Positions 1 to 10,775 are shown, numbered from the stretch's first letter. The stretch is 64,000 nucleotides of DNA from Platanthera guangdongensis (GCA_039583875.1 CM077151.1:116144609-116208608); one strand, 5' to 3'. A program made the numbers and translations. The notes: a model not told the origin generated them from the sequence alone.

Positions 1-243
1 CGAAACATCAATGCCTTGGCTATTTTAAATGTCGAGCCTTATTTTAGGTGCTTGGTATATCAAGGTATATGCCACATGGTGAAGGATTTCCCCCGTCTGT
101 GCAACCCTTCTCCTTCTAAGGGTGTGTGTGCAGCAACCCCCCATTTACAGAGGACTACTATGGATAGGCCTACCAAGGTGAGGCATGGCCGATACACTGA
201 CATCGCGCACCTTGCTCGCTATTTGCCCGTTGATATTACCTAA
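1..243 (+). pseudogene. Degenerate gag C-terminus with a broken CCHC zinc knuckle (partial)
   Basis: The frame is open from base 1 to a TAA at 241-243 and is cut by the window edge, so no start is assigned. The peptide CLVYQGICHMVKDF has exactly the CX2CX4HX4C spacing of a retroviral-type nucleocapsid knuckle. The second cysteine is now Tyr and the last is Phe; each change needs one base. This is followed by a Pro/Ser-rich tail. The family normally uses this knuckle to bind element RNA in the capsid. With two ligands lost it is presumably non-functional. Confidence 0.5.
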
Positions 244-270
244 GAATCTCTCGCCGCCTACAGATCTTTC

Positions 271-741
271 ATGGGTCCTTCGATCCCTTTTTACGAGCTT
301 CCCTTGAGTGATGACGATCATTTTGGGGTTAGCAAGCAAAAAGAGGATCAGGAACACATGGGTGCTCCTATATGGTATGTAGAGATTGTTCCCATCGATG
401 GGGAGGTGTCTGTGGATGATTTTGCGATGAGGCCTGCTATTTCATTATCGGATTTAGAGATTAGTTTTTCCCCTCCGCAATTTTTGCTCCATCGTGCTAC
501 TTCTTTTTTGTGTGAGTCAGCTGATGAGGTCGTATTTGTTGGTGATTCAGTGCATGAGGTTGCGCCAAAGTGGGATGAGGATTTTGCTATCTCCGACGGA
601 GAATGTGGATCTTCGGAACACTATGACGCACCCCGGTGGGATGAGGAGTATCCTCTTTCTGATGCGGAGGTTTGCACCTCCTTATTGGATGAGGTGGTCC
701 CTCTTACCACTACAGACCTCGAGTTCTCTAATTCCCTCTGA
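271..741 (+). pseudogene. Acidic reading frame of element F, function unknown
   Basis: This 156-codon frame opens with ATG 28 bp after the gag relic stops. It is rich in Asp/Glu and aromatic residues, with two similar acidic blocks (KWDEDFAISDGE and RWDEEYPLSDAE), suggesting an internal duplication about 26 residues apart. I recognise no catalytic motif. It could be a gag-pol linker or protease-region remnant, or a frame kept open by chance. A similarly acidic linker occurs in element G (9250-9700), so acidic spacers may be a feature of these RT-less elements. Confidence 0.35.
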
Positions 742-2993
742 TACGACTCATATGACACCGATAATGATCTATGCTCAGATCCTGCTGAGAGCGATACTGG
801 GATCACTCTCCCGTATTCTGTACATTTTAGTTTTTCCTCTCGTTTATTACTTGGCCCCCTTCATTATTTGAGCCTGTGCAGGCTGAGTCTCCACGGGTGC
901 ATTGGGATGATAATGTACCTTGTGCTCATGCCGACAGTGAGTGCATCTGCCAGTGCGAGAAGGTTTCTACCTACTTCGCAGTGGAAGTCCCTGCCGTCGC
1001 CATCGCCTCCTACGGACCTGCAGTGGATGATGCATTTCTAGTCAAGGATTTATTTTATGGTGAGATGGGTGAGGATAAGTGCTCCTTCTCTTCTTACTGT
1101 TTATTTCCTCTACCTGTGTTTTGCAGGTATTATTATTTAGGTATAGGGGTAACTGCTCTATCTCCGTATCGATACTCGCTACCGCAACGGATAATAGAAC
1201 AGTTACCTGTGCACTTTTCTTTTCATAGGCCCATTTGCTAGAAATGTATGAAATTTAATAAGTCGTGCTGGGCGGACAATAATCCTAGTAGTTATCTTCT
1301 ATTTCCTGCATTTTAATTTTTCATGTCTATTTTAATTTTAGTATTTCTATGTATTTTGTCTATTTTTCTTTTGTTTTTGCAGAGCTCACCACTGCAGGTA
1401 TTCATGGAAAATCATATAGGCGGAGTTGTGATTCTTCGTTTGGCGGACCTGCTTCTATTTTTTCATGCGTCTTCTGGTATACTCACTAGCTGAGCATTGG
1501 GTAACCTCTTCCCTTGTTTCTATCTGATTATAATTTTGATATCATATAATGTGTAGCTTAGTTTAAGTCTGGAGGAGAGCCAGTATTTGTTACCTTATGC
1601 ATGCGCACATTTCATTTGCATACTAGAAGCTTTTATTGTTTTATTTTGATTAGTTCATTGCATCGCACACCACTGCACCCACCTAAGCGCTTGCTTAGCT
1701 GTTAGCGTTCTGCGAGTTAAACTCTTTTCTTTTGTATGATTTGGGAAAATTATTGTGTTGGCATAGGATTGTGAGATGGAGTAAAATGTTGACCCTGCTG
1801 TGCTCCTAGTCAAGTGTTCTCGACTCGTGTAGAAATTGGAGTAGATTTAATTTTTTTGTATGCTTATATTTTTATATTTTTCTAATTGCGTAAATACTAT
1901 TTATTCTACTCAAACATTGGTGAATCTGGAGTGAATCCGACAGTAGCTTAGGGATGTGTGTAGACGGACATTAGTTTCGTATTGCTCAAGTCGGGAGGAT
2001 GGATAGTCTTTCTCGTTTGCGAGAACTTGCCCCAAGCTATTCTTGAAGCATGGGTATAGGTTAGTTAATCGCATGAGCATGATGTAGGCCATCATTTTGG
2101 ACCGGTTGAGCTTTGTACTGTTCCTAATGTTGTATCCTCGCTAGCCCAATTGTTCCTACCCTTCCTTTTGATTCAGCTCCACCATTATTTCACCAAAGCC
2201 TCATAGCCGATCCTAGTCACACACCCAAGTCGAGCTTTAGTGTTTTACATTTTCATTTTGGGGTGTTGATGTGGTGATATTCCTTATGAATATGTGGATG
2301 TGCTCCAAAGTTTTTATTTGCTGAATTTGTTATAATAAAAAGATGATTTGAAAACAATATACAAAAAAAACTGTGATAACGAAAAGTAAAAAGAAAAAGT
2401 TTAATTGAAAATTCTATTTGAGATGAGATTGTATTTGGAGTAGGCGGTACACACACCCATATTTTAAAAATTTAGTCTGAGGTGTGGTGTACCTGCATGT
2501 ATTTTGTTTAGCATATAACTTCTTTTTTATGCTAGCTCATTTGGGTCAGGTGTGTAGCCTTCTTATTTATCTTTGTTTACCTCACTGAAACCAAAGCATA
2601 TCTCTTCACCTAAAGTCCTGCTGATTCGTGTGTGAACCAAACCAGTGTCGTGGAGAGAGTGCGAACGGGCAAGCATATGGTCACTGATATTGGTGGATTC
2701 CTTTGGAGGTTATCCCAAGCCCCGACCTTTGGCAATGCTCGCCTTGCGATTAGTTTACTTTCTCCCTACGCGTGGCCGGAAGATTCACCGTGATTCCATT
2801 TTTGAGTAGTAATAAAATGTTGATACGCATTGTGAAAATTATAAACTATTTTGTATAATTAGGAATTTCCTCTATTATATTTTTACGCATGCGAGCATGC
2901 GAATTTACATGGTACTCTGTATCTCAATTTCTATGTTAGCTAGTTTATTTTCCTTATCTTCATAGATTTTATTTGCTCGGGATGCGCAAATAG
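742..2993 (+). other. Non-coding internal region of element F
   Basis: AT-rich sequence with many stops in all frames. Short acidic frames persist to about 1240, which could be further decay products of the frame before it. No RT, RNase H or integrase motif was seen. It contains one internal polypurine-like tract near 1563-1577. I see nothing else of clear function. Confidence 0.5.
1560..1577 (+). other. Internal polypurine-tract-like sequence
   Basis: The sequence gtttaagtctggaggaga resembles the tract that primes plus-strand DNA synthesis in Tat/Athila-type elements. It lies about 1.4 kb upstream of the tract next to the LTR. It may be a relic of an older LTR boundary or a second priming site. 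Confidence 0.35.
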
Positions 2994-3006
2994 GTAAGTC
3001 TGGGGG
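2994..3006 (+). other. Polypurine tract of element F
   Basis: The purine-rich run taagtctggggg directly precedes a TG dinucleotide taken as the LTR start. Its position and composition fit a plus-strand primer site. Confidence 0.55.
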
Positions 3007-3289
3007 TGTTATGAGTCCAAGTTATATACATATTTTCAGACTCATCTAAGCTAGTTTTCTTTCACTAACAGTTCACTTTTAGTTCGTTATCGTATATATT
3101 TCATCTAATCTTTATTTCCATGGGAAGTGCGCTTATAGGCCCGTGGTTGTGTATTTTTGTTACTTTTATTGATTGTAATTCTTATTGTGATCACCTGGAA
3201 TGTTTACACATATCAGTGGTTAGTATTTCCTGCAGGTATAGGGGTTGTTTGGGTGCTCTGGGTTGGTTTGGGGCTCATTTATGACTAAG

Positions 3290-3570
3290 GGCCACTGATC
3301 GTGCGACTTTACACGCGCACGCTCAGTCGATTCCTTAGCGCGCGACCACTGGTCATGCGCCACTGATCGTGTGCATTGATTCCATTTTTCTTATCGGTTC
3401 TACCATGCCTATGTGCATTATCACAAGACACAGTGCGCACGACCACTGGTCGTGTGCCACTGATCGTGCACATTATTCTCCATTTTTCCAAGTTCTGGCT
3501 GGGGCAAATGCACTACCACTGGACATAGTGCGCACGACCACTGGTCGTGCGCCACAGATCGTGCGCATTA
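3290..3570 (+). repeat. Array of GCGCACGACCA/TGGTCGTGCGC palindromes in the F LTR
   Basis: Several copies of a palindrome with arms GCGCACGACCA and TGGTCGTGCGC around a single central C occur here. The copy at 3530-3552 is perfect over 11-bp arms, and shorter or mutated copies lie near 3340-3375 and 3433-3470. Half-site words (CTGATCGTGCG) separate them. The array ends about 15 bp before the TATA box. Confidence 0.75.
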
Positions 3571-3585
3571 CTTTTTTCTACTTTC

Positions 3586-3594
3586 TATAAATAT
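3586..3594 (+). promoter_or_regulatory. TATA box of the F LTR
   Basis: TATAAATAT follows the palindromic array and would set transcription start about 30 bp downstream. This is inferred from sequence and position. Confidence 0.6.
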
Positions 3595-4355
3595 GCAGGT
3601 TCCACCCTAATTCTGCAATTATGCACATTTTTCCGCCGTTTTCATCTCTGAGGAAAGGTTCCGCCATTTCCCATCATTCTCCACCGTGGAGAGGGCTCTG
3701 GGCAAGCTTTTAACGCCAGATTCAAGCCAGAGCTTCCTCTCGGCCTCCTCCTTCATCCTCGAGCTTCAAGAAGGGTTTGACCTAGCTTTGACCATCAAGC
3801 TCGGAGGAGTTTGTGCCATCCTCCACATGATCATGACACAAAGAAGACGGGTCGATTGGGAGTTAATGACAACATCCACTACCTCGGATGTAGTTGAGGA
3901 CCGAGCTAGGATGCGGATTGACAACCCGACGATTCCTTCTGTGAATCCTCAGCAAAACTTCAGATCCGGTCGATTTCGCACACTCTCTTCTTGTTTTGTT
4001 GTTGATAGTGTAGTTTTAACTCTTTGTATTTGATGAAGTGTTCTTAATGTAATATACGTGTGTATAATCATGTTTATGTGATTTTATATTAACATTATTT
4101 GCTTGAGGTGCGCCATTTTCCATCCTCCACCACTCAGTGCCACACTAGCAATTACTAGTGGCGTACGTAGCGAAGAGGTGCTCATGACCCTCATTCGGCC
4201 GTTCTAACCACCTCATCCGCAAGCCTACTCATCCATCCGCCTAGCGATTCGATGCATAGCGGCCCGTGTAGTTTTCCATCCGCCTGGTGAAGCATTACAT
4301 AGCGTCATTGCATAGGAGTAGTTTATTAATGTTTTACTTTCCTTTTTCCGCAACA

Positions 4356-5291
4356 ATAAAAACCCCCTTCGTAAACACCGACATAAGGACTTCAATCTCA
4401 ATTCCTCCTCAAAATTAAGTCCACCTTACTATGTTCCTTGAGAGATCGATACTTGGGAAAGCCTCTCCATTTTATATTACTTGTGCGACCGGTACACTTG
4501 TTGTAAACCGCATCAGTTACTTGAATGCGAGATCCTATGTTTTAGAAGCTTCATTCTTAAATGGTCCCTGGTCGAGTGTCATCTTAGAAGTTAATGGCAA
4601 TGATGTCACATTAAGACTTAAATGTGTGTTGACTGATGACCGGTTCTCACAAGTCATGATATTGTGATATCAAGTCATCACATGGGTACTTGTTAGTGGA
4701 CAAGTTGTACTAGACAGACCCACCATGAGAATACTTTGTGGATCGTTATATGAACGTGTCAAAAGTATGTCTTAAGTGGCAATGGTGTTTGTGGTCCTAT
4801 GACCATAAGTCACAACATTCATCGAGTGAGGAAGAGCTTTCTTTGATGCTATCAAAAGTCCAGTCTTGAGAAAGTTGGATGATAAAGGTGGTTATTCGGT
4901 ATGTTACAAAACATTTGGGTGTCTGCATGTGAGCAGAGATGGGATTTGTCCTCGTATATGACAAGAGTTGCATTCATACCCCTTGATGGAATGTGACTAA
5001 GAAATGCATGGCCATGCTTGGTTGAGTCAATATATTATATTGGGCTCACCAATTTCTGGAAGTCCATTTTATATCAGGAAACTAGGATTGAACGATTATG
5101 AGGGTGACACGGTCTATACTTCTAGTTCTATCCGGATGTAAGTGACGAAGGGACATGAAAACACTGATACATTAGTCACAATGGATTTCACGTTTTAAAC
5201 TTTTATTGCTTGGGGAGAAATTATGCATTGCTATCTGCCGCTCATTGTTTGTGAATCTTTTGTTTGATACTTTCAAGATCAAGTATGAGAC
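4356..5291 (+). other. Non-coding internal sequence of element E
   Basis: All frames are broken, and the short open stretches near 4431-4667 and 5329-5577 match no family I know. The stretch leads directly into a polypurine-like tract at about 5276-5291. This is consistent with the untranslated 3' part of a non-autonomous element. Confidence 0.4.
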
Positions 5292-5576
5292 TGTTGGTAC
5301 TACCATGGTGATATGGAAGTGATCAAACATGTTCCCTCACTGCCAACGCAATATGAGCCTATGGTGTCGAACATATGAGCTCTTGAGAAGTTGGAAAGGT
5401 TTGTGTTGGCCTTGCACATATGTGATATGTGTGAAGGATCAAGCCTATGATGTTTTGGATGTGGAGGAATTTCATTTCGGGACCTGTAATGTGAATATGG
5501 GTCATCAGCTAAGTGGTCGAAATTATCTAAGGGAAATTCGTAGAGTATGGCTGAGAGGTTTTGACGAATGGTTTTA

Positions 5577-5800
5577 ATTTGTCGAATATTGCCGTGACAT
5601 CTCAACACTTCTGTCTCAGATTCGTTGGGTATCGTCTTGACAATTTCAACGAATTAAGCTCATTCATCTAGTATCGCATTCGTCGAGTATCGTGATTCGT
5701 CGAATATCCTCTTGATACCTGGATGATTTGCCCCATCTCGATTCGTCGAGTATACACGTGTTATTTTGACAAATATTTTCTGATCCATCTAATATCGACG
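5577..5800 (+). repeat. Degenerate ATTCGTCGAGTATC array upstream of the E TATA box
   Basis: About six to eight decayed copies of ATTCGTCGAGTATCGT-like words occur, such as those near 5688, 5706 and 5740. The core TCGTCGAG also appears in the LTRs of elements H and C. The array ends about 90 bp before the TATA box. Confidence 0.6.
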
Positions 5801-5889
5801 TGATACACGATGAATTCTGTTTTGTCAGGTTAATTTACTTTAAGTCTGGTTCGGCTGTTTTGCGTTTTATGTCTTTGTTTGGTAGTCTG

Positions 5890-5898
5890 TATAAATAG
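5890..5898 (+). promoter_or_regulatory. TATA box of the E LTR
   Basis: TATAAATAG lies downstream of the motif array inside the LTR, in the usual U3/R position. Confidence 0.6.
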
Positions 5899-6418
5899 GA
5901 TTTATGCAGAGAACTGAACATGTAACTGTTTATTCCCGACCTAATTGAGCGATGCCGAATTCTTCGCAACAGAACTGTTCTGCATATGCGATAGTCGCTG
6001 CTTCCCACCGACCGCTGACGTCCATCCTGATACCATTGCCGGAAAGGGTTTCCTGTGCATAGAACTTATCTCCGCCACCTCTCCGTAAATGGATCTAGTA
6101 GTCCATAGAGAAGTTGAGGGAAAATTGAATTCCGACATAGCTCTTGAGAGATAAGAGTCTTGGGTTCTCCGTGCTCATGTGAATATACGTAGAGGCGTGG
6201 ACACTATTCTACGCTCGGAACTCTAGCCGTTGTCGTTTGTTGGAATCATTCAGAGCACCTTGGTTGAGTATTGACTCAATCCCTCAAAGGTAATTTTATT
6301 AATAACATTTTACTTCTTGATCAATGTTCATCGCTACATCCAAACGTTCTTTTGGGTTTTCTTGTTCTTTAATTCCGCTGCCTATACAAGTGTTGTGCCA
6401 TCCTAGCAAAACCCAACA

Positions 6419-6547
6419 AATTATGCCTAATACATCAGCTCCTCCTGTAGTTTACACATATTCGGGACGCACAAACGATCGTATTTTCTCAAAAGACCGT
6501 CTTCCAAAGAGAATTGGGAATTTGACCCATCCGCTGCATAGCGCTTC
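6419..6547 (-). pseudogene. Element D pol fragment, RNase H-integrase junction
   Basis: On the minus strand this piece matches the sequence just before the integrase HHCC zinc finger in Tekay element C (about 51543-51645), including ggatgggtcaaattcccaa. It is the continuation of the pol relic at 28058-29361, and the two pieces are separated by insertion of element G. A stop codon and small indels are present. Its left edge is the insertion point of element E. Confidence 0.8.
6543..6547. other. Target-site duplication of element G, left copy
   Basis: GCTTC precedes the 5' LTR and is repeated at 28058-28062 after the 3' LTR. The perfect 5-bp match marks G as one complete insertion into element D. 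Confidence 0.9.
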
Positions 6548-6775
6548 TGATGGAGACGTTGCTGACACGACTGCCATTAATCCCCGTCTGAGAGAGTTCG
6601 TCGATTGGGACGATCGCTGCCGCAAGCTCGAGGACGGGATCGACGTCCGCCGCCATTATATAAAAATATATAATATAAACTAAATAATTATAATTATATA
6701 TTTTTAATAATTTTATTATTTTAGCAATTTTATTTTAAGTATTTATTTCATGTTTTAATTTTCATTTCATGTGTA

Positions 6776-6854
6776 ATGATGGGTGCTTACAACCATCATG
6801 TGTTGTTTTAATTATTTCATTTTATGTGCTATGATGGGTGCATATAACCATCAT
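6776..6854. repeat. Paired ATGATGG...CCATCAT inverted repeats
   Basis: Two copies, at 6776-6799 and 6831-6854, have 7-bp arms around a 10-bp loop. They lie about 55-130 bp upstream of the TATA region. The same pair is kept in the 3' LTR at 26917-26940 and 26972-26995. Confidence 0.8.
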
Positions 6855-6905
6855 ATTTGCAGTTTGAAATTTTGAATTTTGAATGGAGGGAGATTGAGTG
6901 GTGTA

Positions 6906-6919
6906 GGCTATATATAGCC
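6906..6919 (+). promoter_or_regulatory. Palindromic TATA box of the G LTR
   Basis: GGCTATATATAGCC is a perfect 14-bp palindrome downstream of the inverted-repeat pair. The 3' LTR copy has point changes. Confidence 0.6.
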
Positions 6920-7920
6920 ATGTTATGAAGGATTGATTAGAGAGTGAAAAAAAGAAATCCTAAGAATTCAAGTTTTGAATTTTCCCCCTCCTTTCTCCTT
7001 CCTGTTTGAGAAATTCGTGCCCCCCCCCCCCCGCCCCTTTCTCTTCTCTCTTGGCCGCCGGCCACTCCACTCTCCCTCTCAAATTCCGGCCACCCTCTCC
7101 TCCTCCACCACTACTTGGCAATATTCGGCCATAGCCTTATTCCCTCTCCCAAATCGAGCCCTTTCCCCCTACCCAAAATAAAACCTAGCCGCCACCCTCC
7201 CCCCGTCCTCTTCAAAAGTCGGCCACCACCTCACCAAAATCCAACCACATCCATCTCAAGAAAAACAACCACCATCATTCTACAAACACGACCACCTATT
7301 GTCCTTGTGGTGAAATCGGCCAAGACATACAAGGTTGCCTCCTTGTGGAATCCAACTCCGGCGTAAAGCGAAGAAGGCGGACAAGTTTTTCTCCAATCGG
7401 TGTGACTCCGGCAGAGCCGTTGAAGGGCGATCCAAGCAAAGAAATCGGAATGATCCATTCCGGTTGGGTAACGAAAAATTTCTACTCTCATGTGTTTCTT
7501 TTCCTAGATATTCTTGTGGTGGAAATTCTTGGCATTGCATTTTGAAGCATTAAATAATCGTGATTTTCCTTCGACTGGTTTGTGTTTATCTTGATTGATT
7601 TAATTCTAAAAGGTTTGGCGAACCTTCGTTTTTTTTTGGGAGAGATCTACCTTTTTTGAATCGTTATTTTTGGACATCTCTTTTGGTATAACACCGCTCG
7701 TTCGGACCGGGTGGGTCCTTTTAGCCAGAAAAAATATTGGCCTATAGCCATTGTTCGATCCTAAGCGGTTTGGCTACCCATGCGTTAGCATATAATTGAT
7801 AGGATTAATTAACGTGGTGTTGCGTAGAACGATTGTGTGAGTGTAGGATTGGATCATTAGAGAGGCAAACATGTTCGTCCGTAGATATATTCGGTGTCAA
7901 CGTGCAAGCCTGCATCAATT

Positions 7921-7931
7921 TGGTATCAGAG
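7921..7931 (+). other. Primer-binding site of element G
   Basis: TGGTATCAGAG follows the LTR end by three bases and is complementary to the 3' end of plant initiator tRNA-Met. This is the usual minus-strand primer of gypsy elements. Confidence 0.88.
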
Positions 7932-8416
7932 GGAGGTTCACGTCAATTTCTTAATTGGCCCCTCCCCCTTTGCTTTGAGCACTGACACGCACTTGCCCAT
8001 TTCATTGCACAACATATAAATCAATTTTAAAATTTTGGGTCTGCAAATAGCGGCCTAAAATTTTCAGTTTTTCTCAAAATTCAAAAAAATAAAATTCTGG
8101 AAATTCTCCATCATCTTCTTAGTAAGAAATCCAAAAAATTTATTTTTTATTAAGTCATTATTTTTATTAAGTCGTTATAAAGTTTAATTGTTGGTCTGCA
8201 AATAAAGCCCTATATTTTAATTATTTCAGCAAAAAAATCAAAATTTTTTTAATAATCTTCATATTATTTACAACAAGAAAATAAAAAAATATATATCTAT
8301 TAACTTAAGTAATTAGCGGGAACAATTACATCATTGAAATTTAAATAGGGTCAGGTTATTCATTCATTGCTTGTGCACAAGTTCCGGGTGAGTTTTCTCC
8401 CCGGTTCTCACTAAAC
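7932..8416 (+). other. Untranslated leader of element G
   Basis: AT-rich sequence between the primer site and gag with no open frame. It probably contains the packaging signal, but no specific structure was recognised. Confidence 0.5.
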
Positions 8417-9768
8417 ATGGCATTTGATGTTAATGTTTCCCTTTTAGACTATTGGTATGATAAAGCCATGTCTAAACAAACCCCAACTTTGCCTTCCAAC
8501 CATCCCCACACGTATTCTCATACTGAGAATGGGATACAAACGTATGATGGGTATGGGAATTCGCAAAAAATTAGGGACTGGCTTAAGTGGGTAGATATTT
8601 ACTTTTATTGTCGCGAATGGGATGACCACCAACAGGTGAACATCGTCTGTGTACGATTAATTGGTCAAGCCCGCGTGTTCTGGTACAACAAAGAGCTTCG
8701 TGTTGGTAGCAAAACACTTTCTTGGACGCAAATGCATGCAGGCTCTCTGATCGATTTGATTCCGCCTACCTTCTCCATGCTAACACCAAGCCTATGAGTG
8801 AGTATAGTTTTGGCACTAGATCCATACCTTCATTTAGGAATTATTATAAACCAAACGCCCAGACCAAGCGACAGATAACCGATGATTTGACTAGCCTTAA
8901 ATAATGGAACAAGTCGGTCTCGGATTATATGTGCCTTTTTAAGGATATGATGGTTAGAAGTGGTGTGAAGGAGTTGCTAGAGATCACCCTCTCTAGGTTT
9001 CGTAAGGGGTTAAACCCCTATATCCAGGGTGAATTACTGCATTATTGTCACACCGATCTAGACACCACTTTTAATACGACATTAGAAATTGAGAAGCACC
9101 ACCTTCCTAGGAATAAAGCTCACTCGTGTCAGACCAAAAAGGCTGTATTAGGACCACCACCCACCGTTAGGGAAACCTCTCCTAATAGGTCTTTTGTTGT
9201 GGACTCGATAGATGTTACCACTAGGGTTATGCCTCTGTTAGCCTCAATATTTAAGCCCCTCGAGATAGTGACTGATACCCCTGAGGATGTTGATATTGAT
9301 ATACTATCTCTAGATTTTGAGGATGACCCCGTAGGTCAGAGTATTCTGATATGTTTGTTAGTGCTCGACTATTCTGATGCGTCTGAGTTTGAGGGATTCC
9401 CTATTGATCTAGAAGATGATGTTTGGGATGATGATGATAGTCCAAGCTGTGAGAGTATCTCTTTGCCTATTACGTGCCCTACTAGCATTGTGTATGTGCA
9501 CCCTAGTATTGAGTGCCCTCTCCCAGATACGAGACCAATCGCGTTAGAGCCTACGATTATACCCACTGAGACTTTATCTGACTTTCCTGAGGAGCCTGTG
9601 AGTGAGGATTTTTCCATTGTTATTGACGACACTGACATACTGGATGTTCCAACTGATTGGGAAGACTCACCTTATCTGAGAATTTATGTTTGGATGATTT
9701 TAGTGCTACGAACCCCACCGATAGTTCTTTGTTGTTATCACCATTATCTGAATATCAATCTGAATTAA
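8417..9768 (+). pseudogene. gag: gag pseudogene plus acidic linker of element G
   Basis: The first frame (8417-8797) begins with ATG and carries typical gypsy gag features (RDWLKWVDIYF, ARVFWYNKEL). A frameshift near 8745 moves the reading into a second frame, where RFDSAYLLH continues the capsid domain. A TAA at 8902-8904 then interrupts it. The same frame resumes with SVSDYMCLFKDMMVRSGVKE and LSRFRKGLNPYIQGELL, the classical retrotransposon gag C-terminal capsid segment. No zinc knuckle follows. Instead an Asp/Glu-rich tract runs to 9768 and was formerly continuous with 25068 onward, before element H inserted. Gag normally forms the virus-like particle; this copy is broken. Confidence 0.75.
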
Positions 9769-9790
9769 AATTTCCGTCGGGTTCGATTTT

Positions 9791-9795
9791 ATCCA
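9791..9795. other. Target-site duplication of element H, left copy
   Basis: ATCCA here is repeated at 25063-25067. Together with TG...CA termini it fixes both ends of H. Confidence 0.88.
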
Positions 9796-9965
9796 TGATG
9801 AATTGTAAATATACCTATTTTTATGTACATTAATTAAGTCATTTTTGTTTATTTTCTTTGCTTTCAGGCAATTTCCTTTAATAAATTGTTCATATTTTGT
9901 TAAATTGATTCTAACTTAACTTATTTTGATTTCCTAAAAATTTCAGAAAAACTGCTCAAAAATTG

Positions 9966-10500
9966 ACCTGCCACGCCCGTATCAACAACCCGACACGCCC
10001 GTGTCATTCAGAATGACATGCCCGTGTCAGCCAACCCGACATGGCCGTGTCATTCCGTTTGACGATCAAGACTCGAGCTCGACAAATTCCGCTCGACGAT
10101 TGTCCGCCCGACGATCGGCGATCAACCCTACATGCCCGTGTCAGCTAACATGACATGCCCGTGTCCATATCGATCGACGATCAAGGCTTCCAGCTCGACG
10201 AAATGCTCTCGACATTCGTCGAGACCAACCCGACACTCCCCGTGTAGACAGAAACATGGGCGTGACCGCCACGTGTACTTCTCCAACTGGCCGACAAGAC
10301 CCGCGCGACGACATTTCAACGCAACCCTTGCCCAGTTCTACCTTCCCGATACGCCCAGAGACATGCCCGTGACATGGGGCGTTACTGCTGCGTGACCGAC
10401 ACGTGTCCATCCCGAAGTCAACTAAGCTGTCAATTCGCCGGATCGAATCATGAATAGTACTGACATGCACCCAGACACGCCCGTGTCCGAGGGCGTGTTC
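9966..10500 (+). repeat. GACACG-CC-CGTGTC palindrome array in the H LTR
   Basis: Many copies and near-copies of arms GACACG and CGTGTC around two bases occur here, interspersed with CTCGACGA and TCGTCGAG words. Equivalent arrays lie at about 12890-13415, 15780-16325 and 22375-22865 in the other LTR copies. The array ends about 15 bp before the TATA box. Confidence 0.85.
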
Positions 10501-10514
10501 CATGAAATTTTCTT

Positions 10515-10522
10515 CTATAAAT
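10515..10522 (+). promoter_or_regulatory. TATA box of the H LTR
   Basis: CTATAAAT occurs right after the palindrome array in this and the other three LTR copies. Confidence 0.6.
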
Positions 10523-10774
10523 TCCAGTGTTCTGCTTGAGTTCCTGTTCCCCTTTTGGATCCATTTTGTATAGGATAAATACTGTTTAGATGAATCCAAA
10601 GCCTATGTAAGGGATTTTCTCCCCCTCTCCTTAGTTTTTGTTTTTATCTTTCTATGTAACTCGTTTTTACTTAATAAAATTTGTGTTTTTCTCCATTTAC
10701 ATGGTTTTGGATTCCATCTAAACACCTCTCTTATGCAATCTTATTTTGTTTCTTTTGTTTCTCTTTTCTTTAAA

Positions 10775-10775
<1 letters not shown>

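Larger units (their letters stand above)
1..4355 (+). mobile_element. Element F: 3' part of a Ty3/gypsy-like LTR retrotransposon
   Basis: The left window edge cuts this element. What remains is a decayed gag end with a degenerate zinc knuckle, an acidic reading frame, a long non-coding stretch, a polypurine tract at 2994-3006 and a 3' LTR. The tract style (taagtctggggg) is typical of plant Ty3/gypsy Tat/Athila-type elements, so the lineage is an inference. No RT or integrase is visible. The right end is placed at 4355 because TGTT at 3007 mirrors AACA at 4352-4355. F seems to lie inside element E. Confidence 0.5.
3007..4355 (+). repeat. 3' LTR of element F
   Basis: The region starts TGTTATGAG right after a polypurine tract and ends ...GCAACA, giving TGTT/AACA terminal symmetry. 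It holds a palindromic array (3290-3570) followed by a TATA box (3586-3594), as expected for U3. The other LTR is outside the window, so the right boundary rests on the termini alone and could be off. Confidence 0.45.
4356..6418 (+). mobile_element. Element E: partial LTR retroelement with copia-like termini
   Basis: E consists of about 0.9 kb of non-coding internal sequence and a complete 3' LTR. Its right end at 6418 is certain, because the next base resumes the pol of element D on the minus strand. The left part is out of the window or replaced by element F. The direct flanks of the LTR (gagac and aatta) do not match, so it is not a clean solo LTR. A degenerate tract (gatcaagtatgagac) precedes the LTR. 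No coding domain was seen; it could be a large non-autonomous derivative. The lineage is unknown. Confidence 0.55.
5292..6418 (+). repeat. 3' LTR of element E
   Basis: The unit begins TGTTGGTACT and ends ACCCAACA, giving TGTTGG/CCAACA terminal inverted repeats. A TATA box lies at 5890-5898, preceded by a degenerate motif array. The right edge abuts the interrupted pol of element D. Confidence 0.7.
6548..7917 (+). repeat. 5' LTR of element G
   Basis: The unit starts TGATGGAGACG and ends CTGCATCA, with TGATG/CATCA terminal symmetry. It is equal in length to the 3' LTR and closely similar over its whole length. It contains two hairpin-forming repeats (6776-6799 and 6831-6854) and a palindromic TATA region (6906-6919). 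A poly-C run at about 7020-7032 lies in a pyrimidine-rich transcribed part. Confidence 0.92.

Noticed and set aside
5292..6418. Solo LTR interpretation of the E LTR
   Set aside because: The five-base flanks (gagac and aatta) do not match, and a polypurine-like tract precedes it, so it is better read as the 3' LTR of a larger broken element.
8722..8904. Separate small gene in element G
   Set aside because: It is the continuation of gag after a frameshift, not an independent gene.
10132..10599. Open frames on both strands in the H LTR arrays (also near 12848-13522, 15830-16549 and 22371-22736)
   Set aside because: GC-rich palindromic repeats open several frames at once. They lie in a promoter region and show no domain.
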